NCBI RefSeq assembly: GCF_050624435.1
Contig: NC_134542.1
Span: 10,375,497-10,439,496, forward strand
Length of the DNA: 64,000 nucleotides
From: Tenrec ecaudatus
Lineage: Eukaryota > Chordata > Mammalia > Afrosoricida > Tenrecidae
Reading direction: 5' to 3'
Part shown: positions 11,577 to 21,339 of the stretch, one piece after another
Layout of the letters: each line of letters begins with the position of its first letter
Position numbering within the stretch: position 1 is the stretch's first letter
Program-made: the position numbers and the translations under genes
Notes under the pieces: generated by a model
Told to the model about the DNA's origin: nothing
The model's input: the letters and a program-made list of their open reading frames with translations, nothing else
Databases searched by the model: none

Positions 11577-11990
11577 ATCCCTGGCTAAGTGCTCAGCTGG
11601 TAACAAAAATGAGCTGTTCAAGCCTACCAAGATCTCTGTGGGAGAAAAATACTGGCAATTTGCTCCCATAATGATTCTAAAGCCAAAGTCACTGTCATCC
11701 AGTCAACACTGGCTGGTGCTCACTCACTGCCCTGGAGTGGATTCCTGACACATAGTGACCCTATAGATTAGGGTAGAACTGCCCCCCTCCGAGTTTCTGA
11801 GACTGAAACTCTTCGCAGGAGTAGACAGCCTCATCATCCTCGTGTTTAGCAGCTGGTGGTTTCGAACTTCTGAGTTGGCCATTAACAGCCCAAGACATAA
11901 CCACTGTGTCCCCATGACTGCACCCATTAAGATAACAGCCTAGGAAACATGTGGGTCAGTTCTACTCCATTGCAATGAGTCAGATGGGCT
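11577..11990 (+). repeat. AfroSINE-like SINE split by a second SINE
   Basis: The left half is 11577-11677 (GCTAAGTGCTCAGCTGGTAAC... GGGAGAAAAATACTGG). The right half is 11934-11990 (AACAGCCTAGGAAAC... GTCAGTTCTACTCC). Consensus order resumes exactly across the gap once the antisense SINE between them is removed. Confidence 0.75.
11678..11922 (-). repeat. AfroSINE-like SINE nested in the 11577-11990 SINE
   Basis: The antisense copy reads CATAGTGACCCTATAGATTAGGGTAGAACTGCCCCCC, GTTTAGCAGCTGGTGGTTTCGAAC and ACATAACCACTGTG. Flanks CCCATAATGATT and CCCATTAAGAT look like a diverged target-site duplication. Confidence 0.8.
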
Positions 11991-12640
11991 AGACAACTCA
12001 AGAAGTCCATCAAGGTGGCTGCATTCCCTAGGATAGTTGCAGGCAGTGTTTTAAATAGCAACACACCTAGGTTCAAATTCCAGCTGTGCTCCTTCCTAAT
12101 TGTGGAAAAACCAAATTGACTGAGGTCTCTGAGCATTGTTTCCTGTATTCTCTGAGGATACTTCTCTTCCTGGCACTTACCATAAGTGAAGACTATCAAG
12201 CCAGATCCCTGGAAAGCATGTTCCAGAACCAACCTCAAAGGTCCACTATATGGATTAGTTGGAGTTGTTGTTGTTGATAGGATTACTTCTAACACTTTTT
12301 GTTAAGTAACAGAAATAATTTCATCCAAAAACTGGTAGGACAAACAGGTTTATTTTTTCCCTTATTTCTTTTCTTTCAAGTCTCCATTGCATAATGAGGA
12401 AACAATTCCCTCAGACTTAGAATAACAAAAGATAACTAGTGCTACATATCATATGTCCTCCAAGTGAATTCTGAGAGTTTTTCATTTAATCCTCAGCATA
12501 AGTCTAGATGTAGATGCTTTAGGTCACCATCACCTCTCTTGGTCCAGGATTACACACTAGGAAATGACAAAGGAAATGACAAAGCCAGGATTTGTGTCTC
12601 AACACTGGGGTAACAGAGTCTACCATCTTAACTCCTGTCT

Positions 12641-12885
12641 TCTGTGGTGTCGTTAAATGTTAGGGGCTGTGGAGTCAGGTCCAACACAGAATAGCCTATG
12701 GACAACAAAATGAAACACTGCTCGGTCAGGCACCATTTTCAAAATCAGCCATTCTTGAGCTTGTGGTTGTAGTTGCTGTATCAATCCATCTTGCTGGAGG
12801 GCTTTCCTATGCTGGCTGCACTTGTTGCTGTCAGTGTTGCAATTTCGCTCTTCAAACATAACAAGGAAGCCTTTCATCTTAAGAT
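12641..12885 (-). mobile_element. RTE LINE 3'-end fragment, antisense
   Basis: The reverse strand carries the RTE 3' region: on + one reads AACAAAATGAAACACTGCTCGGTCAGGCACCATTTTC, TGTTGTAGTTGCTGTATCAATCCATCTTGCTGGAGGGC. The short GTTAGGGGCTGTGGAGTCAGG start corresponds to the terminal tail. Confidence 0.7.
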
Positions 12886-12997
12886 GCATCCAGTTGACCT
12901 CCTCTTAACTGTTTACCAGTGACAGTACACTATCCGAATCTATCTCATAGGAAATAGCTCTATTTCCAATAACTGGATACTTCTTTTGTATTATTAT

Positions 12998-13050
12998 TTC
13001 ATCATTTTATTGGGGGCTCATACAACTCTTATCACAATCCATACATAACT
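12998..13050 (-). mobile_element. Very short L1 family A 3' end
   Basis: CATCATTTTATTGGGGGCTCATACAACTCTTATCACAATCCATACAT, about 50 bp. Extreme 5' truncation of an otherwise nearly consensus tail, so probably recent. Confidence 0.75.
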
Positions 13051-13104
13051 GGGTACTTCTTTCTCTTGGAAATAACTGAATTATCCCTAAGGTGATGCAG
13101 AACC

Positions 13105-13275
13105 ACTTTGGTGAAGTGGTCAATCACCCCAGTGATGACCAAAAGGCTGATGATTCAAGCCCACCCGTGGCTCTGTGGGCGTAAGAACTATGTTTTCATA
13201 AAGATTACAGTTTGAAAATCCCTTTGTTTGCTATGAGTTGAAAATGACCCTATGGCCTCAAACAACAGTTTGACT
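13105..13275 (+). repeat. AfroSINE-like SINE
   Basis: AAAAGGCTGATGATTCAAGCCCACC, TTCATAAAGATTACAGTTTG and TTTGCTATGAGTTGAAAATGACCC. The middle 'assemble' block is shortened. Confidence 0.7.
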
Positions 13276-13337
13276 ATTAATGGGGCCTATTTATCCACAT
13301 AGCTTGACTCATTGGTTACTCTAGTACTGTAGCAAAT

Positions 13338-13530
13338 GGTGATGTAGTGGGATATCCATTGGACTGCTAAGCATAAGGTCTGTGGTTCAAAACCACCAGC
13401 ACTTCATGGAAAAGGATGAGACTCTCTACTTCCATAAAGGGTTGCAGTTTTAGAAACACGCAGAGGCAGTTCTCCTCTGTCCTGTAGGGTTGTTGTGAGT
13501 CAGCATTAACTGATGGCAGTGAGTGTCAGT
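13338..13530 (+). repeat. AfroSINE-like SINE
   Basis: GTGATGTAGTGGGATATCCATTGG, AAGGTCTGTGGTTCAAAACCACCAGC, then GGCAGTTCTCCTCTGTCCTGTAGGG. Lies only about 65 bp after the previous SINE in the same orientation. Confidence 0.85.
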
Positions 13531-14061
13531 GGTCTTGGCAACCCAGGCCCTGAGTCAGATATGAGATTTTTTTTCTATAGAAAGACTGCTTGTTTGTCCA
13601 CAATAGGTCTTCACAAAATCTGGATGTGTCACTTCTTCTCCATGAACTATCTGCTCACTGAAACGCATTTAGCAATTTCAGCACAAAGCCAGTCTGAGAG
13701 GATGTGCTTAATAAATAGTGTCAACACTTGTCAAACTCGAAAGGAAATCCCAGAGATGGAGCTGAAGCCTTACCCATAGGGAGCAAGCTAAAAGGCTGTG
13801 CTGTATGCTGACAGCAGCTTTTGATGATAATTTGAACTCATTGTAATAAATGCATGAGCTTCATGTCACTGCAGCGTCTGGCTCGTCATGTTGCAGCATT
13901 TTCTTTTTCTCTAGAGAGCAGAGATACCATCCTTGAAAATACTCTAAAATGCTCATTGCATCCTAAAGGCTTGGGGACCGATTGTGCATGGTTGCAATGT
14001 CATCTATTGAAGATGTTTATCCATGTCGGATGGTTTAAGAAATAAGTCCTCCCTGCATATA

Positions 14062-14551
14062 TGTATTATGTCGAGTTGTCTAGAGAAAAACAATCTAGGG
14101 ATACTCATATAGATAGAAGAAAGAGCTTTATATCAAAAAAGATTAATATATCAAGATGGCATCCCAGCCCAGTCCAATTCAAGTTTACAAGTCCTATGCA
14201 AGCGAGGGACCTTTTTAGACCCACATAGCAACAGGCTGATGACACAGAAAGGTGGACGAGGAAAATCACTGGCTATTGGGTGAAGAATCACATATATCCA
14301 AGGCCAGTGGGAACATGGCTGAGCGCCAACAGCTCTCAGGTTTGGGTGGCCCACTTGGGGCTGCACCTAGAAGCAGGCAGAATCCTAGCAAGCTGGAAGC
14401 CAACGTAGCACAGTGATTGTCTCTGTTGCTCTTTCTCTTATACTAAAGGCTTATGACATCAAGGAGGTATCATCAGGCTGTGACTTGATTGACAGGTTTG
14501 TCTCCACCCCTATCCAAGATAGTCTAGTTGGCATAATGCCTAACCATCACG
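14062..14551 (-). mobile_element. Solitary MaLR-like LTR
   Basis: TGTATTATGTCGAGTTGTCTAGAGAAAAACAATC start, GAGCTTTATATCAAAAAAG, CATCCCAGCCCAGTCCAA, and a distal CATCAGGCTGTGACTTGATTGACAGG block shared with the LTRs at 27002, 36089 and 58026. Confidence 0.7.
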
Positions 14552-15364
14552 ATATGCTTTGGGATATTAGGCATCACTGGAATGATTTATAATGTATTGT
14601 TGTTGACTTTTAATATTGCTGAAGTGGAATTGTATCACACTTGTTAAGTAATCCACAACTTTAGTCCCACCACATGACCCTGCTGATACATTTAATCCAT
14701 GAAACAACCACAGCTACCACCACCACCACAACGCTGTGCACAATGTGCTTTCTGGGAAAAGAATGAATATTCATAGGTCAGAATCTACTTTTCTCTGTTT
14801 TCAAATTGCCTTCTTGAGTTTGGATTCAACCAGCTTTGCCAAAGAACAACAATGTGATTCTGCTTTGGAGGAGTCATAGGTTGTTGAGGCGTGGTGTCTG
14901 CTGTTTCACATCAGAAGCAGTCAGCCTCAGGTCGAGCTCTGCCTTATTTCCCAACCTCCCTCACCTCCACTGCTCTGACCCCCGCCTTATAAAAAGATTT
15001 GAGGGATAGACTGACACTGGTCTGAATTGTGGGATTGGCTGGAGGAAGGGAACCATTTGCTCACCTGAGATGCTCAAAGCATGCAGAATCCACAAAGCAT
15101 GTACCTACGTAAACCCTACTGCATTGTTTGTACTCCACACACGGGAACTTGACTGTCTCCTAGAAGCAATGAGGTAGACATATCTCTTAATTCTTGGCCA
15201 AAGTTCATACGGGCCAAGGTTTGCTTGCTTTATGGTCTTAGTCTTCCTGTGTAATCCACTTGGGGAACCTAAGATGAAGTCAGTTACTTAAGATGGCCCT
15301 TCTAAATCCCCTAAAGAATGATATAATTGATGTAACATTTAAGTGATGTTTCACTTAAGATCAT

Positions 15365-16540
15365 CCAACAGCAGTTACAGTAGTATATTGATAGGGAACT
15401 GCCTGAACTTCAAGCTGGATCCAGAAGAAGATGTGGAATAGGGGATACCATTGCTGATATTAGATGGATCTTGGCTCAAAGAAGAGAGTATTAGAAAAAT
15501 ATTTACTTGTGTTTCATTGACTATGCAAAGGCATTCAACTGTATAGACCATATAACCTCTGGATAACCTTGAGAAAAATGGAAATTCAGCAACACTTCAT
15601 AGTGTTCATTCAGAACTTGTACATGGATCAAGAGGCCCTTGTTTAAAATCAAGAATAGTGTGCATCAGGGTTGTATCTTGTCCATCTAGTTCAATGCTCA
15701 GAAAAGCTAGATTATATGAACAAGAATGTGGCATCAGGGTTGGAGGAAAGCTTATTAACAACCTGCAGTATGCTGATGACACAACCTTGCTTGCTGAAAG
15801 TGAGGAGTTGAAGCACTTGCTGATGAAGATCAAGGATTGTGGCCTTCAGTGTGGATTACAACTCTATGTAAGGAAGACCAAAATCCCCACAACTGAACCA
15901 AGAGGTAACATTATGATAAATGGAGAAATGATTGAAATTGTCAAGGAGTTTATCTTACTTGAATCCACAATCAATGCTCATGAAAGAAACAGTCAAGAGA
16001 TCAAAAGACATCTTGCATTAGTTCAATCTGCCACAGAAGACCTCTGTAGTGTATTGAAGAGCAAGGATGTTTCTCTGAGGACTAAGATGTGTCTGACCCA
16101 ACCATCGTATTCCCCATGTTAGCATGTGCATGTGAAAGTTTTGCATTAAATAAGGAAGACCACAGAAGACTAGATGCATTTGAATTGTGGTGCTGGAGAG
16201 GAATATTGAAAGTATGATGGACTGCTAAAAGGACAAACCGATCTGTTTGGGAAGAAGTCTAGAGTGCTCCTTAGAGGCGAGGATGGCAAGACATCACCTT
16301 AAAAGCTTTGACATGTTGTCAGGAGAGAACAGTCCTTGGAGAAGGACATCATGCTTGATAAAGTGGAGAGGCAGTGAAAGAGACAGGTGCCTGACAAGAT
16401 GGATGGACATGGTGGCTGCATCAGTGGGCTCAGGCACAGGAGCAACTGTGAGGATGGTCCAAGGCTATGCAGTGCTTCCTTCTGCTGCAGATAGGGTTAC
16501 TGTGGGTCAGAATCGACTTGATGGCACCTAAAAACAACAA
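15365..16540 (+). pseudogene. RTE LINE (AfroLA-like) reverse-transcriptase pseudogene with 3' end
   Basis: Best-preserved RTE copy. From 15658 a 154-codon open stretch encodes RVGGKLINNLQYADDTTLLAES (catalytic YADD box), then HLLMKIKDCGLQCGL and GEMIEIVKEFILLEST. Upstream, the FIDYAKAFN-type block lies in another frame with a stop (TATAACC...). The 3' part carries the endonuclease-independent tail region GGACTAAGATGTGTCTGACCCAA... and ends GGGTCAGAATCGACTTGATGGCACCTAAAAACAACAA. It lacks the N-terminal endonuclease, so it is 5' truncated and dead. A SPIN element begins 20 bp after its tail. Confidence 0.85.
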
Positions 16541-16559
16541 TAGCCATAATCCCTTAAAC

Positions 16560-16956
16560 CAGCGGTTCTCAACCTTCCTAATGCTGCCACCCTGAGGACC
16601 TGATGCCAGGGGCTTAAGTGGAGAGCAAATCTTTTGAGAATGATGAGGGCAATAAATATACAAATATGCTTTACACAATTGGTGTGTGTATGGATTGTGA
16701 TAAGAGTTGTATGAGCCCCCAATAAAATGATTTTTAAAAAACTGCTTTAGAAATAAAGTATTTCAGAAGTTCTAAAAAACCCGAAAATAATTAAATTTAG
16801 AATACAAAATGTAAAAAAAAACCTATTTTCATTACTACTTCATAACTGTAATTTTGCTACTGTTAGGAATTGAGTAATCCCTGTGAAAGGGTCATTCACC
16901 CCCCCACCCCCACCCCCTGCCCAAGGGGGTCTTGACCCGCAGGTTGAGAACTGCTG
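16560..16956 (-). mobile_element. SPIN-type hAT miniature transposon, interrupted by L1
   Basis: Terminal inverted repeats CAGCGGTTCTCAACCTTCC and GCAGGTTGAGAACTGCTG, subterminal GGGTCTTGACCCGC and CCCTGTGAAAGGGTCATTC. It is flanked by a perfect 8-bp target-site duplication CCTTAAAC (16552-16559, 16957-16964). Non-autonomous: no transposase. The internal region is replaced or interrupted by an L1 3' end (about 16599-16740). Confidence 0.9.
16599..16740 (+). mobile_element. L1 family A 3' end inside SPIN
   Basis: GACCTGATGCCAGGGGCTTAAGTGGAGAGCAAAT through GAGTTGTATGAGCCCCCAATAAAATGATTTTTAAAAAA, with a proper polyadenylation signal and A tail. It landed in the SPIN copy, so it is younger than that transposition event. 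Confidence 0.85.
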
Positions 16957-17539
16957 CCTTAAACCGTAACCTTTGATGATTTACTCCTTTATGGCTGTGG
17001 TTGTAATCCCCTTTTGGAGACAGCTGTCTGCTATGGTAATGGACAGAATTAACGTGAGGTTACATTTCTACCTTTGAGGAAGGTATGAACCAAGATGCAC
17101 CTTTGTTTCTTTGGTTAGCTGAAAGGCAAAAATAACATGATCACATTTCAAAGCCATCCCTCGATGTAGAAGCGCCATCTCCAAAGCAGAAGCAGAGAGA
17201 GCAGGACCATTGGCAGCGGGGCACATTCAAGATCGCTGCCTAAAGGGGGCAATCCTGAGACCAGAGGCACCTGACACTCGGCAAAGGATCCAGGCTTAGA
17301 CCCGAGGCTGAGCCAAGGAGCCTGAGACAGAACAGAGGCGTATTGCTAAAGCTATTGGACTGTGCGACAAAGCTACAGATGGATTTGTTGGTCCACCAAG
17401 GCAGAGACCCACGTGGCTGAAAGGCTAAGGACTGGAGAGAGACTTTAGCTGCTGGCTGTGCTGAGGTATTGCTGTGGACCAGTGATTGTATCCTGAATGT
17501 AGTTTGAACCTGGCGCTCAGTAACGTTCCTCCTTGTTTC

Positions 17540-17635
17540 TGTGTGAAGTCAGTGCTGGCTTGTAGCGACCCCGTGTACAACAGAATGAGGTTCTGCCTGC
17601 TCCTGTGCTGCTCTCACATTCATTCTTAATCCAGT
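17540..17635 (-). mobile_element. RTE 3' fragment, antisense
   Basis: CAGTGCTGGCTTGTAGCGACCCCGTGTACAACAGAATGAGGTTCTGCCTGCTCCTGTGC is the reverse of the terminal RTE segment. Short and diverged. Confidence 0.5.
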
Positions 17636-18789
17636 TTTCCTAAAAATTCCCCTTCATTGTGAGTATTACCTGTGAGGTGTGTGGCCATTGCCCCACATTA
17701 TCGAGCCCAGCATAGAAGGAGCATGCCATGAGGGGAAGTGTTGACATGCGAACATAGAAGGATGAAGGGTGAAGGCACGTCTGACCATACCTTGTGGCAG
17801 TGGGGAGGCCAGAGGAGGGCAGAAATGGCTGTTCCACATGGTCTCTGAAGAACACAGCAATGAGACATATTTTTACCTTTGAGTAAAATGCCAACTTCCT
17901 TGTCATTAAGAATCTTCTGACATTTAGAAAGTAGTTAGAGAAATGTCTGCAGTTGGGTTTGAGAGAGAAACCCAATGGAATAGCAGCAAAAGTTATTGAC
18001 AGTATGTGGTATAAAATATGAATCTGAAAATAACAGACCATCACTGAGATGTTGTAAGGAACTTCCAGAGCTAGGAGGACTCAGACATGTCATTTATAAA
18101 TGGGGAGAGTGAGCCCTGTTAAGACTGCTGGCTGGCCCGTGGGCTCATAGCTAAAAGCCAGAGTTAGGACCTGGACCCATTTACTTTCTTGTCCTTGGAA
18201 ATAGTTTCTCCTTGTCTATCAGAGATTACATGGAGATGCTATCCTGTTATTTAAATTGAGTTTTCTCTAGTCTTCTAGACTCCATTTATCCAGAAAATAA
18301 TATTTGAAAGTTGAAAACAGAAGGGATTTTACTTGAATTATTCCATGCAATTTCAACCCCAATCTATAATTTGTGATCTAGCACCATCAGTCATCGTAAA
18401 AAAATAGCCATTGTAGTAATTCATAATGCAATTGCTAATAGATGGCCAGGACACGCATGCCCCATTTGACAGATGGCTAATTATAGTGCAGGGAAAATGA
18501 ACATGTTCAGACCACAAACACGAGGGTTTTCTTTTGTTTGAGATATGCAGTGCAACAGATTGTGTATCTGTTGCTTCTTTTTTAAGAGGAAAATCTGGGT
18601 TGGAAATGGCGTGCTGTCCTATTCCTATCCCAAATATATGTTTGAGGAGTTACAAGGAGCATTGTGATCCAAAAGGATACCCCCAAAATAAAAGGAAAAT
18701 ATAGGCTTGAAATACGAGTGCATTTAAAATGTTTAAATGATTATTATTACTCTTAGAAAGCAAGCGTACAGAAATGTTTAAGAGCTTCA

Positions 18790-18895
18790 CGGGGCTCTTG
18801 CCTTTAACGTGGCGGGCTATCGTACAGGCCATTCTACTCTGTCTGTTAGGGTTGCCGTTAGTTGGAAATCAACTCAATGGCAGTAAGTTTTAAAA
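18790..18895 (+). repeat. AfroSINE-like SINE, 3' half
   Basis: GGCCATTCTACTCTGTCTGTTAGGGTTGCCGTTAGTTGGAAATCAACTCAATGGCAG is the conserved 3' half. The 5' side only weakly resembles the head. Confidence 0.7.
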
Positions 18896-18959
18896 CACAT
18901 GTGTGAATATGTGTCTTGTCGCAATCGCGTTTTAAATTCTATATCATTTACAGTATAAA

Positions 18960-19640
18960 GATACTATTATCAGGATTACCAAAGACCCCACGAGTGCTAC
19001 TTATATTTTCTCTCCGAAAGCTGATCATACTGCCACGACAGGGGAACAAGGCTATATTCTTAACCCTTAGATATGTGAACGGATTTTGAGCTCACGCTTA
19101 ATCATACGCTCTAGCCTACCACCAATCGGCTGGTCGGATGCAGTCCTGGTCTATACGTACCCTAATGAAGGGGCCACTGAAGCTACGGGTGCTATAGCAA
19201 TGTGTTGAAGAAATCAGGTCGTGCCCATCTATCAGAAAGAATAGCATCTGGGGTCTTCAAAGTTTGCCTTAAAACAAGCAGCCGTCTAAGTGAGGTATCT
19301 GCTAAATCCAAACAGAGCACACCAGCCTCTGTTATCCAACGGTTGACGAGTGAATCCCAAGGCCAGACGAGAGAATTGTATTAGAGCATAAATTCTGAGC
19401 ACTTGGTTTCAGAAGGGATGACAATGAAAGTCCTAAATCCGTTTGCAGCGTTCCCATGGGGAATAAGCCTTCATTAACCGCCCCTTAACTGTTGGCCAGG
19501 GATGTCAACAGTCTTGCCCTCGGACAGAATGCATTGGAAAGTAGATTAATGAAGAAATAGTTAGGTTAAAACTTGATACCTTACAATATTTTACCTTTTG
19601 ACCCATTTTAAATTTGTTCTAGTTTTTATTATTCTCTACT
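18960..19640 (+). repeat. Dispersed repeat family B
   Basis: Two blocks tie it to 59285-59650: AAGCAGCCGTCTAAGTGAGG... GAGCACTTGGTTTCAGAAGG and TTTGACCCATTTTAAATTTGTTCTAG. Its middle (about 19170-19345) also matches L1 family A at about 21930-22075 (GTGTTGAAGAAA..GGTGCCCA, ATCTGGGGTCTT). It may be an older relative of that L1 3' region; class uncertain. Confidence 0.5.
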
Positions 19641-19867
19641 TGCTTTTGGATTGAGAGCTTCCCATGTTTTCATTTGCTGGTTGTTGTTATTGTTTTGTCT
19701 CTTTTTTGGGGGGTGTGCTTTTCTTCATATGAAATCCAGGATCGGTGAATCTAAAGAGAAATGACTGAATTGATCATTTCTTTTACACAGAGTTGGTAGG
19801 AAATGGAAAGCTAATGATGAGTAGCTAATAAACGATGAATGCACGGATGAAGAAAATGTTCCAGGGG

Positions 19868-19965
19868 AAGCAAGAGGCTGCTTGTTCCTGTTGAGATTCA
19901 CAGTCTCCGAACCCCTAGATTGAGCCTCTTTGAGTTGGAATCAGCTCAATGTCAGGGGGCTTGGT
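19868..19965 (+). repeat. AfroSINE-like SINE, 3' half
   Basis: AAGAGGCTGCTTGTTCCTGTTGAGATTCACAGTC then GAGTTGGAATCAGCTCAATGTCAG. The central block is shortened. Confidence 0.65.
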
Positions 19966-20109
19966 TAATAGTTTAGTGGAGCTTTGATCTGCATTTTCTG
20001 ATTTTGTGTGTTTTTCAAGGTACCATTTTGTCTATTGATGAAATCTATGGTTTCTCTCTCTTTCAAAAATGAAAATGAGTGTCATTTTATATGTTGTATT
20101 GAGCAATAC

Positions 20110-20280
20110 AAGTCCTGATGGTACATGGTTAAAAGGCTTACAACCACCCCAAGGGAGGAAAATGCAGCATTTGGCTTCCTTAAAGAGTACCGCATGGGAA
20201 CCCCACGAGGCGCTTCCATTCTGTCCAATAGGCTTGCCATGAGTTGGGGTTGACTTGATGGCAGGGAATTTGGCTTGGCG
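20110..20280 (+). repeat. AfroSINE-like SINE near SPHKAP exon 2
   Basis: AGTCCTGATGGTACATGGTTAAAAGG head, CTTCCATTCTGTCCAATAGGCTTGCCATGAGTTGGGGTTGACTTGATGGCAGGG end. It stops about 380 bp before the exon. Confidence 0.8.
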
Positions 20281-20660
20281 TGTTGAGCAGGTTGAACAAG
20301 CCAGCAAGTTGTTCAAGGTGACGTCTGAAAAAGCCTCCTTTGGGTTTAAAAACTGTGTGCTTGAGGAAAGGTGCTGGTATCACAGGAAGTCGGGCAGGTG
20401 CGAAAGTGCCTGTGGGAGCGATGTGGAAGCACCGGGTTGCAGTTTCATACTCACGGCAAGACAGGCCACAGTAGTTCCAGAAGGTACAGGAGTGAACTCA
20501 ACCAGGAGATGTCTTTGTCAGCAGAAGCGTTTGCCGTGTTGAATGTGATCTGTACAGAGGAATCTCAGTACATTACACTGACTCTCATACATTTTTCATT
20601 TCTGAACGCAGAGATGACTCACGGGTATGTGTTCTCTTTTGTGTTTTGGCGTATAAACAG

Positions 20661-20766
20661 CAATGCAGAGACTCCCCTGATGTGTGATGGTTCAGAGCCC
20701 CAGCAAGGCAGCGGTGGCAGCAGCTCTGCGAGCAGCTTCGGTAGCTCCATCACAGCTTGCAAAAAG
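20661..20766 (+). CDS. SPHKAP: SPHKAP coding exon 2 (internal exon, 35 full codons)
   Basis: SPHKAP is a large neuronal and cardiac scaffold that binds sphingosine kinase 1 and anchors protein kinase A RI subunits. This exon belongs to the N-terminal region before the anchoring helices. Seen: a pyrimidine-rich acceptor (TTCTCTTTTGTG, then AAACAG) is followed by one base completing a split codon, then 35 codons beginning NAETPLMCDG and ending SITACKK, then a GTAAAG donor. A branch-point-like TGACTCAC lies about 40 bases upstream. The segment aligns without gaps to residues about 12-46 of the human protein as I remember it; EPQQG and SITACKK are identical and the Gly/Ser linker between them differs. 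The exon enters in phase 2 and leaves in phase 0. The longer open frame 20371-20892 runs through both splice sites and is not the gene product. The next coding exon is 26.7 kb downstream. Confidence 0.88.
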
Positions 20767-20934
20767 GTAAAGTGGCCTCAGACCGGTTTCTTCTTGCACA
20801 TGAATGGAAACATGAGCATAAGTGACACATTTCAAGCATTTTTTTCTAAAGCAGACACAAGAACCACAGCAAAAAGCAAATTGGTGCCATGATTCCCTGC
20901 CCAGGCAACCCTTGATGATATTTATGTGACACGT

Positions 20935-21110
20935 TTTTGGCATGATATATGATTTTTTAAAATTCATGCAAATGCTAAGAGAGCTTAAACAGTACATACA
21001 TATACATGTAAAAATTGTAACCCTTTTCCCCAATCCACCTCAACCCGCACCTCCTCTTCAATCCCCTCCCAAACTTAACCATGGGGCAACTGCTTCATGG
21101 TTTCCCTTTA
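20935..21110 (-). mobile_element. Possible old L1 3'-UTR fragment
   Basis: ATTTTTTAAAATTCATGCAAATG, then CCCTTTTCCCCAATCCACCTCAACCCGCACC resembles the C-rich antisense L1 3' UTR tract. Weak match. Confidence 0.35.
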
Positions 21111-21339
21111 GAAAGATAGTTATGGGCTGACAGTGATTCCACTTGTTATAGGCAGTCCCTGAGAGTGATTCTAACTATTATAGGCAGTCTTTATCTAAGA
21201 AAGATATTTGATTCCTTTTGATGTCTTCCTAAAGAGAAGAGGGTTCTTGGGCTTATGGTATCAGGAGAAGCAGAATTGTATCTCCAAGAAGGTAGAGTTG
21301 GTAAACCTGTAGATCATCCTTGAAGACACTTGCAGGAAG

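Larger units (their letters stand above)
1..20660 (+). other. SPHKAP: SPHKAP intron upstream of coding exon 2 (5' part outside window)
   Basis: Assigned as intron because exon 2 opens with a split codon and a splice acceptor, so an upstream coding exon must exist. I looked for an initiator Met followed by the short N-terminal peptide and a donor and found none here. Most of the stretch is transposon-derived (listed separately). Sequence with no recognised repeat: about 1612-2120, 2480-3030, 5000-6280, 7520-8170, 9870-11150, 11995-12640, 13535-14060, 14555-15365, 16970-17535 and 17640-18780. Confidence 0.75.

Noticed and set aside
20371-20892. 173-codon open frame
   Set aside because: It contains the real SPHKAP exon, but its ends run through intron on both sides. 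Only 20661-20766 is coding.
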